Shown here piece by piece: positions 7,113 to 13,508 of a stretch of 13,508 nt of DNA. Positions within the stretch are counted from its first letter, which is position 1; each line of letters begins with the position of its first letter. The translations under genes and the position numbers were made by a program. The DNA is from Firmicutes bacterium UBA4882. GTDB taxonomy: Bacteria > Bacillota > UBA4882. Under the pieces are notes generated by a model. It did no database searches and was not told where the DNA came from. It worked only from the letters and a program-made list of their open reading frames with translations. The stretch spans positions 321 through 13,828 of the forward strand of contig DHDG01000035.1 in NCBI GenBank assembly GCA_002399265.1, given 5' to 3'.

Positions 7113-7673
7113 ATGACGAAATCAATGAAAATACTGCGTCCGGCGATTATGTGCTTCCTCGTAATGACCATAGTATGTGGGGTTATTTATACGGCGGCCG
7201 TTACGGGAATCGCACAGCTCATATTCCCAGGTCAGGCGAATGGGAGCATCATAACCGTTACGCTCAAGGATGGCACGCAGAAGGACTATGGCTCTGCTCT
7301 GATTGCGCAGGAATTTACAAGTGCCGAGTATATGATTGGAAGGCCGATGGGAACAACAAATCTCTCACCGGTAAGCGAGGAGCAAAAAGCGCTTGTAGAC
7401 GAGCGCACTGACTGGCTGCATACTCTCGACCCTGATAACACCGCGGACATACCGATGGTTCTGGTAACAGCCTCCGGCAGCGGCGTAGACCCGAATATTA
7501 CACCGGATGCAGCGGAGTACCAGGTGGCCCGCCTTGCAAGGGAACGTGGCGTCAGCGGGGACGATGTCCGAGCAATTATCAGTAAATATACCACTGACCG
7601 CTTTCTCGGAATATTCGGCGAGCCTGCTGTAAATGTCCTGAAAGTTAACTTAGCGCTGGATGGTTTGCTGTAA
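7113..7673 (+). CDS. kdpC: KdpC, accessory subunit of the K+-transporting ATPase
   Basis: KdpC (186 aa) has one N-terminal transmembrane helix (about residues 9-33) and an extracytoplasmic domain. Typical KdpC segments are seen: TGIAQLIFPGQANGS, IGRPMGTTNLSP, SGSGVDPNITPDAAEYQVAR and the C-terminal GEPAVNVLKVNLAL. In characterised complexes KdpC sits next to the KdpA entrance and appears to help K+ binding. The start ATG 7113 has a perfect AGGAGG (7101-7106) that begins on the last base of the kdpB stop. A GTG at 7098 overlapping kdpB would extend it by five residues but lacks support. It is the last gene of the pump cluster before a 164-bp gap. Confidence 0.97.
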   Translation: MTKSMKILRPAIMCFLVMTIVCGVIYTAAVTGIAQLIFPGQANGSIITVTLKDGTQKDYGSALIAQEFTSAEYMIGRPMGTTNLSPVSEEQKALVDERTDWLHTLDPDNTADIPMVLVTASGSGVDPNITPDAAEYQVARLARERGVSGDDVRAIISKYTTDRFLGIFGEPAVNVLKVNLALDGLL

Positions 7674-7696
7674 GCCGTATAGCGGTTAACAGCTGC

Positions 7697-7724
7697 GAAG
7701 GTCATGCATTTTTGCATGACCTTC
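7697..7724 (+). other. Perfect 12-bp hairpin between kdpC and kdpD
   Basis: GAAGGTCATGCA (7697-7708) pairs exactly with TGCATGACCTTC (7713-7724) across a TTTT loop. It lies 24 bases after the kdpC stop. No T-run follows, so it is not a canonical intrinsic terminator. It could be a weak or factor-assisted terminator, or an mRNA-stabilising stem that sets kdpFABC levels apart from kdpDE. Confidence 0.7.
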
Positions 7725-7778
7725 CGGTGCGTTGAAAAAGTCTGCTATTCTATCAATAAAACCAGCGAGAGAAAGAAA

Positions 7779-7804
7779 CCACTTGCTATAAAATATAGCA
7801 GTGG
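7779..7804. promoter_or_regulatory. Palindromic operator-like element at the kdpD promoter
   Basis: CCACTTGCTATA (7779-7790) and TATAGCAGTGG (7794-7804) form a near-perfect inverted repeat around AAA, with one unpaired base. It covers the -35 hexamer and the spacer of the predicted kdpD promoter and ends just before the -10. That is a standard place for a repressor or activator site. The regulator is unknown; KdpE or a K+/c-di-AMP-linked factor are guesses. Confidence 0.5.
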
Positions 7805-7810
7805 TATGAT
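7783..7810 (+). promoter_or_regulatory. Candidate sigma-A promoter of kdpDE
   Basis: TTGCTA (7783-7788) is separated by 16 bases from TATGAT (7805-7810), a 5/6 match to the -10 consensus. Transcription would start about 20 bases before the kdpD ATG, leaving just enough leader for the AGGAGGTG at 7823-7830. The separate promoter implies kdpDE can be made when the pump operon is off. Confidence 0.55.
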
Positions 7811-7837
7811 TGTTAAATATATAGGAGGTGAGGTAAA

Positions 7838-10531
7838 ATGGATGGATTTGAGGGACGACCTGATCCCAATGCGCTTCTGGCAGATATACAAACACAGCAA
7901 GATAATCATTCCGGGAAATTAAAGATTTTCTTCGGATATGCGGCCGGTGTGGGTAAAACCTATGCCATGCTTGATGATGCGCAGGAGCAGTGCCGCATGG
8001 GTAAAGATGTTCTGGTCGGTTACGTTGAGCCACATACCCGTCCGGAAACGCTGCAGCTTTTACAGGGCCTTCCTTCCCTTGCGCCCAAATCGGTGTTTTA
8101 CCGCAACATAGAGCTCAAGGAATTTGATCTGGATGAGGCGCTGAGGCGCAAACCGGAACTGATTTTAGTGGATGAACTTGCGCATACCAATGCAGAAGGT
8201 GTCCGAAATCTGAAACGCTTTCAGGATATTGAGGAGCTTTTGAACGCTGGAATTGATGTTTATACGACCGTAAACGTCCAGCATATTGAAAGTCTTAATG
8301 ATGTAATTGAGGGCATAACCAGTGTCCAGGTAAAAGAAACCGTACCCGACTATATCTTCGACAGGGCCGAAAAGGTCAAGCTAATCGATATTGAACCGGA
8401 TGAACTGCTACGGCGCTTCGAGGATGGGAAGATTTATAAGCCAGAACGGGCGCAGACGGCCATGAATCATTTTTTTACACGGGAGAATTTAAAGCTCCTG
8501 CGTGAAATCGCCATGCGCAAGGCTGCAGATAGAATCAGCAATGAGAACCAAAATGAGCGCCGTACGACTGAAAAAATGGCGAATACAAAAATGCTGGTTT
8601 GCATTGGCCCTTCTCCATCCTCCGCCAAATGTATAAGGTGGACGGCTCGGGCTGCAGAAGCCTTTCATGCGCAATGGGTGGCACTTTATGTGGATAGCAC
8701 TGACAGTGATTATTTAACTTCCCAGCAGCAGAAAATACTACGTGGAAATATGAATCTGGCGGAAAAGCTTGGAGCGGAAATTGTTTCGCTCACAGGCCAT
8801 GAAATTGCGGTATCCGTATCCGAATATGCGAAATTATCCGGCATCACAAACATTGTGGTAGGCAAAAGCCGCAATAAGAAAACACTTAAAAACCTATTCG
8901 ATATAGACTTTGAAGACAAACTGATTTCTCTTTTACCAAACATAGAAGTCTATATCATCCCCGGTGCCACCGCTCGCCGGGATTATAAAAAACCCCGCAA
9001 GACAACTTGGAAAGGCAAAGTGGAATTTTCATGGATTGACTGCGCGAAAACAGCGGCGCTATTGGTGGCGGCTACACTGGTATCCCTCGGACTGCGGAAG
9101 GTGGGAATCGGTGATCAGAATATCATTATGACCTATATCCTTTCTGTGCTTGTCATATCAAGGATTACAAAAGGACATATTTTCGGAATAATTGCTTCGG
9201 TTGCAAGCGTACTGAGCTTCAATTTCTTTTTTACCAAACCGATGTACACGTTCAATGCGATTCAAGCGGGTTATCCTATTACCTTCCTCATTATGTTGCT
9301 GGTGGCCTTGATCACAAGCACACTGACCGTAAGAATTAAGACACAGGCTAAGTTGGCTGTTCAGAGAGAACGTCGCACAGAGGTTCTTTATGAGATCAAT
9401 AAAAAGCTTCTGGTTACCAGAGGGCTTGAAAATATTATTTCGCTGACCAATGTGTATATTGTGAATTTGTTTGAGCGGTCCGTCGTATTCTTCCCATCCG
9501 ATCCTGAAGCTGGTACCAATGGCAGTGTCATGCAGGCCGATGGGGATACGGATGAAGCAGTTCTTAATTCCAAGGACGAAAAGGCAGTCGCGCATTGGGT
9601 GTTTGTAAATCAAAAGTGGGCGGGATCGGGAACGGATACCTTAATGGAAGCGGCCGGTCTTTATATGCCGGTTATAGCGCAAGGCAAGGTGCTGGCTGTT
9701 TTAGGTATTTCCTGTGTAAAAGGTTTTTTAGGCCATAACACCCGTCAATTTTTGCGCATGATTGCCTCCCAGGTGGCTATGGCGCTGGAGCGGCAGAACT
9801 TGTCTGATGAACAGCGCAGTATCATTGTGGAGGCGGAAAAGGAAAAAATGAGAAGCAATTTGCTTCGGGCTATCGCTCATGATTTGCGCACGCCCTTGTC
9901 CGGGATTCTTGGAGCCAGCTCTGCAATACGTGAAAATTCAAAAACATTAGATGAGAGTACCCGCGACAAGCTGAATGCAGATATTCAGGAAGAGGCTCAG
10001 TGGTTGATACGGATGGTAGAAAACCTGCTGTCGGTAACGCGAATTAATGAAGGAGAATCTAAGGTTAACAAGAACCCGGAGGCGGCTGAGGAGGTTGTGG
10101 CGGAGGCCGTAAGCCGAATCCGAAAAAGATTTCCACACCACAAGGTTGAGGTTTCTGTGCCCGATGAGCTGTTAGAAGTGCCTATGGACGGCACCTTGAT
10201 TGCACAGGTGCTCATTAACCTTCTGGAAAATGCAGTGAAACATTCTGCCGTTACCTCGCCCGTTGAGATTATATTAAAAAGAACCGAAGATGCAGCAATA
10301 TTTGAGGTAATTGATCATGGGAAGGGAATCGTAGACGAGGATTTTCCCTATCTTTTTATCAGCTATGTCCCCAATGGAACGAAAAGCTCGGATTCTTCCC
10401 GAGGAATGGGCATCGGGCTGTCTATCTGCATGACAATCATCAAAGCGCATAACGGAACAATGGAAGCCGCTAATCGCAAAGAAGGTGGTGCGGTATTTAA
10501 ATTCACACTGCCATTGGAAAGAAGTGAGTGA
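7838..10531 (+). CDS. kdpD: KdpD, potassium-responsive sensor histidine kinase
   Basis: KdpD (897 aa, full length) senses K+ limitation or turgor and controls KdpE. Domains in order: the KdpD N-terminal domain with Walker A GYAAGVGKT (33-41) and Walker B LILVDELAHTN (108-118), roughly residues 25-235; a universal-stress-protein domain (about 250-375); transmembrane helices of the DUF4118 type (about 403-498); a GAF-like domain (about 515-650); HisKA with phosphorylated H681 in AIAHDLRTPL; and an HATPase domain with the N box NLLENAVKHS (794-803), G1 DHGKGI (826-831) and G2 GMGIG (856-860). In related proteins the N-terminal ATP-binding region has been linked to serine phosphorylation of KdpB and the stress-protein domain to cyclic-di-AMP binding. 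AGGAGGTG lies 7 bases before ATG 7838. The kdpE start overlaps or immediately follows the stop. Confidence 0.98.
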   Translation: MDGFEGRPDPNALLADIQTQQDNHSGKLKIFFGYAAGVGKTYAMLDDAQEQCRMGKDVLVGYVEPHTRPETLQLLQGLPSLAPKSVFYRNIELKEFDLDEALRRKPELILVDELAHTNAEGVRNLKRFQDIEELLNAGIDVYTTVNVQHIESLNDVIEGITSVQVKETVPDYIFDRAEKVKLIDIEPDELLRRFEDGKIYKPERAQTAMNHFFTRENLKLLREIAMRKAADRISNENQNERRTTEKMANTKMLVCIGPSPSSAKCIRWTARAAEAFHAQWVALYVDSTDSDYLTSQQQKILRGNMNLAEKLGAEIVSLTGHEIAVSVSEYAKLSGITNIVVGKSRNKKTLKNLFDIDFEDKLISLLPNIEVYIIPGATARRDYKKPRKTTWKGKVEFSWIDCAKTAALLVAATLVSLGLRKVGIGDQNIIMTYILSVLVISRITKGHIFGIIASVASVLSFNFFFTKPMYTFNAIQAGYPITFLIMLLVALITSTLTVRIKTQAKLAVQRERRTEVLYEINKKLLVTRGLENIISLTNVYIVNLFERSVVFFPSDPEAGTNGSVMQADGDTDEAVLNSKDEKAVAHWVFVNQKWAGSGTDTLMEAAGLYMPVIAQGKVLAVLGISCVKGFLGHNTRQFLRMIASQVAMALERQNLSDEQRSIIVEAEKEKMRSNLLRAIAHDLRTPLSGILGASSAIRENSKTLDESTRDKLNADIQEEAQWLIRMVENLLSVTRINEGESKVNKNPEAAEEVVAEAVSRIRKRFPHHKVEVSVPDELLEVPMDGTLIAQVLINLLENAVKHSAVTSPVEIILKRTEDAAIFEVIDHGKGIVDEDFPYLFISYVPNGTKSSDSSRGMGIGLSICMTIIKAHNGTMEAANRKEGGAVFKFTLPLERSE

Positions 10532-10533
10532 TT

Positions 10534-11232
10534 ATGATAAAACCAACAATTCTTGTCATTGAGGATGAGGAAGCAATATGCAACTTTATAACAGCAATCC
10601 TGAACTCAAACGGATATCAGGTCATCAAGACCGGTACAGGAAAAGAAGGTGTTTCTATGGCGGCATCCTATTCACCAGATGTCATTTTGCTGGATCTTGG
10701 CTTGCCGGATATTGATGGAGTGGAGATACTGAAAAGTATCCGCAAATGGTCGAAGATACCGGTTGTTGTTGTGTCAGCACGCGGACACGAACGGGAAAAG
10801 GTTGAGGCACTTGATTTGGGAGCAGACGATTATATTGTAAAACCATTTGGTACTTCAGAGCTTCTGGCAAGAATTCGTACAGCGCTGCGACATAGCCCCC
10901 AAAGCATGGGTGGGCAGATACAGGGAGCAGAGAAAACAACTGTTGGAGAGCTTCAGGTTGATTATGAAAAACGGTCCGTTTCCCTCGCCGGAAAAGCAGT
11001 TCATCTAACGCCAGTTGAGTATAAGATTCTGGCTCTTTTATCAAAGAACGCTGGAAAGGTCTTGACGCATGATTATATCATGAAGGAGGTATGGGGCCTG
11101 TACGCTGGGGACAGTCACACGCTTCGCGTCAATATGGCAAATATTCGCAGAAAGATTGAGGAAAATCCCGGCGCACCAAAATTTATATTAACAGAGATGG
11201 GCGTAGGCTACCGGATGGTGGAGGAACTGTAA
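10534..11232 (+). CDS. kdpE: KdpE, OmpR-family response regulator of the kdp operon
   Basis: KdpE (232 aa from ATG 10534) is the DNA-binding partner of KdpD. The receiver domain shows the acidic pair in VIEDEEA (E10, D11), the phosphoacceptor D54 in ILLDLGLPD, the switch serine S81 and the conserved K103 in DYIVKPF. The C-terminal winged-helix domain (about 130-230) is of the OmpR/PhoB type, with HLTPVEYKILALL, LTHDYIMKEVWG and RVNMANIRRKIEENP, and ends GVGYRMVEEL. Once phosphorylated it should activate the kdp promoter upstream of the small ORFs. Two starts are possible: GTG 10528, overlapping the kdpD stop as GTGA, or ATG 10534. Both give an intact receiver domain and imply translational coupling to kdpD. 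Confidence 0.96.
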   Translation: MIKPTILVIEDEEAICNFITAILNSNGYQVIKTGTGKEGVSMAASYSPDVILLDLGLPDIDGVEILKSIRKWSKIPVVVVSARGHEREKVEALDLGADDYIVKPFGTSELLARIRTALRHSPQSMGGQIQGAEKTTVGELQVDYEKRSVSLAGKAVHLTPVEYKILALLSKNAGKVLTHDYIMKEVWGLYAGDSHTLRVNMANIRRKIEENPGAPKFILTEMGVGYRMVEEL

Positions 11233-11372
11233 ACAGGAGGGGCAAATTATAGTTTTTACCAAAACAGAGATTAAAAAATGTTTTAGCTTATGTTCGACAG
11301 CATGCCCGATGAAACACGCCCGGCCAAAAAAAGGCAATATAGCGCGGCCAGCTCTAAATAACTATAATTTTT

Positions 11373-11399
11373 AACTTCCAGCCTGCAAGGCTGAAAGTT
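11373..11399 (+). other. Imperfect hairpin downstream of kdpE
   Basis: AACTT-C-CAGCC pairs with GGCTG-A-AAGTT around a TGCAA loop, giving ten pairs with one C/A mismatch. Only two or three T residues follow on the plus strand, so termination of the kdpDE transcript here is possible but weakly supported. Confidence 0.4.
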
Positions 11400-11567
11400 T
11401 ACACTCCCCTCTTGTGTTTAGAAGCATTTTCGTAAGATTAAATTTCTGCCAAATACAATACTTACTTTATCTGTCCATATCCCAATAAAGTTAAGCAAGT
11501 TCTCATGCAACATGCTATTCTGCGGGTTTAAAGCTATGATCTTGCAAACGCCAATAAGTTTCCTGAA

Positions 11568-11594
11568 GGTTGATTTTTTTACCTAAAATCAACC
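11568..11594. promoter_or_regulatory. Inverted repeat upstream of the XRE regulator, candidate operator
   Basis: GGTTGATTTT (11568-11577) and AAAATCAACC (11585-11594) form a perfect 10-bp inverted repeat around a 7-base spacer. It ends 9 bases before the -35 hexamer of the regulator's promoter. A third copy of the half-site core TCAACC lies at 11619-11624 inside the promoter spacer. Autoregulation by the XRE protein encoded next door is a reasonable inference. As RNA it would form a stem but has no terminator context. Confidence 0.5.
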
Positions 11595-11603
11595 ACAAAT
11601 TCC

Positions 11604-11632
11604 TTGAAGCTGATTTTGTCAACCAGTATAAT
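11604..11632 (+). promoter_or_regulatory. Sigma-A promoter of the XRE regulator gene
   Basis: TTGAAG (11604-11609) and a perfect TATAAT (11627-11632) are 17 bases apart, the optimal spacing. Transcription should begin near 11638-11640, right at the GGAGGG ribosome site (11639-11644), so the leader would be very short. Confidence 0.8.
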
Positions 11633-11651
11633 AATGGTGGAGGGAACGAAC

Positions 11652-12755
11652 ATGAAAGAAATCAATATTGCCAGAGCCATCATAAATAAACGAAGGGAGA
11701 AAGGACTGACTCAAGATGACCTTGCAAGCTACATCGGCGTTTCGAAGGCTTCCGTTTCCAAATGGGAAACAGGTCAGAGTTATCCCGATATTACTTTTCT
11801 CCCACAACTTGCGGCCTTTTTCAATATGAGCATTGATGAACTGATGGGCTATGAGCCGCAAATGACTAAAGAGGACATTCGCAAGCTCTATCTAAGTTTA
11901 TCCGCCGACTTTGCTTCCAAGTCATTCGATGAAGTCTTGGAGCGCTGCCGTGAAACTGCTAAAAAGTATTTCTCCTGCTTTCCTCTGTTATTTCAAATTG
12001 GTGCCATGCTTGTAAACAATAGTATGCTCTCGGGTGATGCGGATAGAGCCTTCTTTATCATTGAGGAAGCAAAAGAGCTGTTCATCCGGGTGAAAAGAGA
12101 GAGCGATAATGCCGAGCTTGCCCGGCAGGCACTAAATATGGAAGCGCTCTGCGCATTGATGCTGGGCAATCCAAATGAGGTTTTGGGACTGTTTGCGGAG
12201 GTAAGTATGCAGATGTACTCCCCGGAAGCGATACTTGCGCCAGCCTATCAGATGATTGGAAAACCTGAGGAAGCAAAAGCTGTGCTGCAAGTCGGCATTT
12301 ATCAGCACGTCCTTTCTCTGCTTGATATTCTTCCAACCTATCTTACGCTCTGCACGGATGAGCCGGAACGGTATGATGAAACATATAAACGAGCGCTTGC
12401 CGTAGTGGAAGCCTTTGGTATAAAGGGGCTTCATCCGTCTATCCTGGTGCAGTTCCTGCTCGTTGCCGCGCAGGGGTATGTGACGCTTGGAAATACCGAC
12501 AAGGCATTGGATATACTGGAGGAGTACGCAGAGCTTGTCACAGGAGATATATATCCATTGCAGTTAAAGGGAGACGACTTTTTTACTCTGCTTGATGACT
12601 GGTTTAAGGAATTTCCCCTGGGAACCGCTCCGCCCCGCGATGAAAAGATTATTCGGCAAAGCATGACCGAAGGGGTCGTAAACAATCCGGCGTTTACCGT
12701 ATTGGCTGATGAGCGCCGTTTTCAGAGGATTGCAGAAAAACTAAAAAATAACTAA
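11652..12755 (+). CDS. XRE-family transcriptional regulator with long helical (TPR-like) C-terminal region
   Basis: The start is ATG 11652 with GGAGGG (11639-11644) 7 bases upstream. An upstream in-frame TTG (11604) is excluded because it overlaps the promoter. The 367-aa product has an N-terminal HTH_3/Cro-type domain (about residues 5-65), seen in RREKGLTQDDLASYIGVSKA and SVSKWETGQSYPDITFLPQL. The remaining 300 residues are predominantly helical, with alanine/leucine pairs such as RAFFIIEEAKEL, NMEALCALMLGN, MIGKPEEAKAVL and GYVTLGNTDKALDILEEYAEL. They suggest TPR-type repeats that bind a peptide or protein ligand, as in many Gram-positive regulators. The gene precedes an ABC transporter by 92 bases, an arrangement common for regulators controlling drug or peptide exporters. 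The effector is unknown. Confidence 0.88.
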   Translation: MKEINIARAIINKRREKGLTQDDLASYIGVSKASVSKWETGQSYPDITFLPQLAAFFNMSIDELMGYEPQMTKEDIRKLYLSLSADFASKSFDEVLERCRETAKKYFSCFPLLFQIGAMLVNNSMLSGDADRAFFIIEEAKELFIRVKRESDNAELARQALNMEALCALMLGNPNEVLGLFAEVSMQMYSPEAILAPAYQMIGKPEEAKAVLQVGIYQHVLSLLDILPTYLTLCTDEPERYDETYKRALAVVEAFGIKGLHPSILVQFLLVAAQGYVTLGNTDKALDILEEYAELVTGDIYPLQLKGDDFFTLLDDWFKEFPLGTAPPRDEKIIRQSMTEGVVNNPAFTVLADERRFQRIAEKLKNN

Positions 12756-12847
12756 CTATTCGGTATTGATGTTTCGAAAGAAGCAACTGTAAGGCTGTTG
12801 GTTAGATAGTCCCCATCGTGAAAAACCAAGTGAACAGGAGGAACGGT

Positions 12848-13508
12848 ATGAAAGCAGTTTTAACACAAAATTTGTCAAAAACCTATACCGGTAGTAAAAA
12901 TGCAGTGGATCATATAGAATTCAGTTTGGAGCAAGGCGAGGTCTTTGGATTCCTGGGTCCTAATGGCGCGGGGAAGACAACCACTATCAAATTACTTTGC
13001 GGAATGCTTGCGCCCTCAGAGGGTAGCTGCCGGGTGTTTGATCTTGATCCTGCCCAAAATCCGGAAAAGCTGCATCAATTGTCCGGCGTAATCACGGAAC
13101 ATGCGCAGATGTACGACCACCTGACAGGGCTTGAGAATCTGGTTTTCTATGGAACACTCTTCGGTGTGAATGCGGCTGAATGTGAAAAGCGTGCAAACGT
13201 CCTCTTAGAGCGGCTGGGTCTGGTGGATGCACAGGATCGTAAATTGGCAGCTTACTCCACCGGTATGCGCCAGCGCCTCTCCCTAGCCCGTGCCATGATC
13301 CACAGCCCTAGAATTCTATTTTTGGATGAACCGACCTCCGGACTTGACCCCGAAAGCGCGCAAAATGTAAATAGTCTTATCAGGGAACTTTCCGTTGATG
13401 GTACAACAATTTTTTTATGTACCCACCAGCTACGTTATGCCCAGGAAATCTGTACCACATACGGGCTGATTGATGAAGGCACTTTATTGGCAACGGGAAA
13501 CATCCAGA
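12848..13508 (+). CDS. ABC-2-type transporter ATP-binding protein, 3' truncated by window
   Basis: The start ATG 12848 is preceded by a perfect AGGAGG (12836-12841) at 6-base spacing. The frame stays open to the end of the window, giving 220 residues. Walker A GPNGAGKTT (37-45), the signature variant YSTGMRQRL (136-144), Walker B ILFLDEPTSGLD (156-167) and the H-loop histidine in THQ (H193) are all intact. The STGMRQR signature is typical of exporters of the CcmA/NatA/bacteriocin-immunity group, whose membrane partner is a separate ABC-2 permease usually encoded next. The protein should sit on the inner face of the membrane and power export of a peptide, drug or lipid. Substrate cannot be told. 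It is likely co-transcribed with or controlled by the XRE gene upstream; no terminator or strong promoter is evident in the 92-bp gap. Confidence 0.93.
   Translation, partial: MKAVLTQNLSKTYTGSKNAVDHIEFSLEQGEVFGFLGPNGAGKTTTIKLLCGMLAPSEGSCRVFDLDPAQNPEKLHQLSGVITEHAQMYDHLTGLENLVFYGTLFGVNAAECEKRANVLLERLGLVDAQDRKLAAYSTGMRQRLSLARAMIHSPRILFLDEPTSGLDPESAQNVNSLIRELSVDGTTIFLCTHQLRYAQEICTTYGLIDEGTLLATGNIQ

Larger units (their letters stand above)
11233..11603. other. 371-bp non-coding stretch between kdpE and the XRE regulator
   Basis: No credible gene is seen on either strand. Features inside are an AGGAGG (11235-11240) just after the kdpE stop with no standard start codon in reach, an imperfect 11-bp hairpin (11373-11399), an AT-rich middle, and the operator-like repeats and promoter at its right end. 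No T-run terminator for kdpDE could be identified. Confidence 0.6.

Noticed and set aside
7286..7717. Minus-strand 143-codon ORF over kdpC
   Set aside because: It is antisense to a clear kdpC gene, with serine/arginine-rich composition and no recognisable motif.
9158..9613. Minus-strand 151-codon ORF within kdpD
   Set aside because: It is a shadow of the kdpD membrane and GAF-like region without a ribosome site or family match.
11604..11651. TTG start that would extend the XRE regulator by 16 residues
   Set aside because: The TTG is the promoter's -35 hexamer and the extension covers the -10; ATG 11652 has its own GGAGGG.
1..13508. tRNA, rRNA, CRISPR array, origin or phage attachment site
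   Set aside because: No repeat-spacer pattern, cloverleaf, rRNA-like stretch or att-type direct repeat was noticed by eye.

Overview
The window looks like the chromosome of a low-to-mid GC Gram-positive anaerobe of the Clostridia (Lachnospiraceae or a close relative). This rests on strong AGGAGG-type ribosome binding sites, the MsmK/UgpC-type sugar ABC ATPase, the group IIC intron and the Firmicutes-like regulators; no rRNA or other phylogenetic marker is present, so the placement is an inference.

Left edge (1-606): the C-terminal third of a carbohydrate ABC-transporter ATPase, followed by a textbook intrinsic terminator. Immediately after the terminator's T-run lies a group IIC intron (608 to about 2461). 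It has a complete, apparently intact reverse transcriptase/maturase ORF (1022-2437), but its 3' end breaks off inside ribozyme domain V. The break joins it to a reverse-strand fragment of an IS1634/IS4-type transposase that also has an internal deletion. This is a small island of dead or dying mobile DNA between two chromosomal operons.

Centre (about 2860-11232): a complete high-affinity potassium system. A 37-codon predicted membrane peptide precedes kdpF (29 aa, too short for most gene finders), then kdpA, kdpB and kdpC, tightly packed or overlapping. After a 164-bp gap with a perfect 12-bp hairpin and a separate promoter-plus-palindrome come kdpD (sensor kinase) and kdpE (response regulator). 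KdpFABC pumps K+ at the membrane when K+ is scarce. KdpD senses the state of the cell and phosphorylates KdpE, which switches on the pump operon. The gap suggests the regulators can be transcribed independently of the pump.

Right edge (11233-13508): a 371-bp non-coding stretch with several inverted repeats and a clear sigma-A promoter, then an XRE-family regulator with a long helical C-terminal region, and the start of an ABC-2-type export ATPase that runs off the end of the window. Regulator and transporter probably form one self-regulated unit.

The core genes are well-known families. The less ordinary items are the untracked 37-aa peptide at the head of the kdp operon, the palindrome at the kdpD promoter, a degenerate cyclic-di-AMP motif in KdpD, and the intron/transposase junction.
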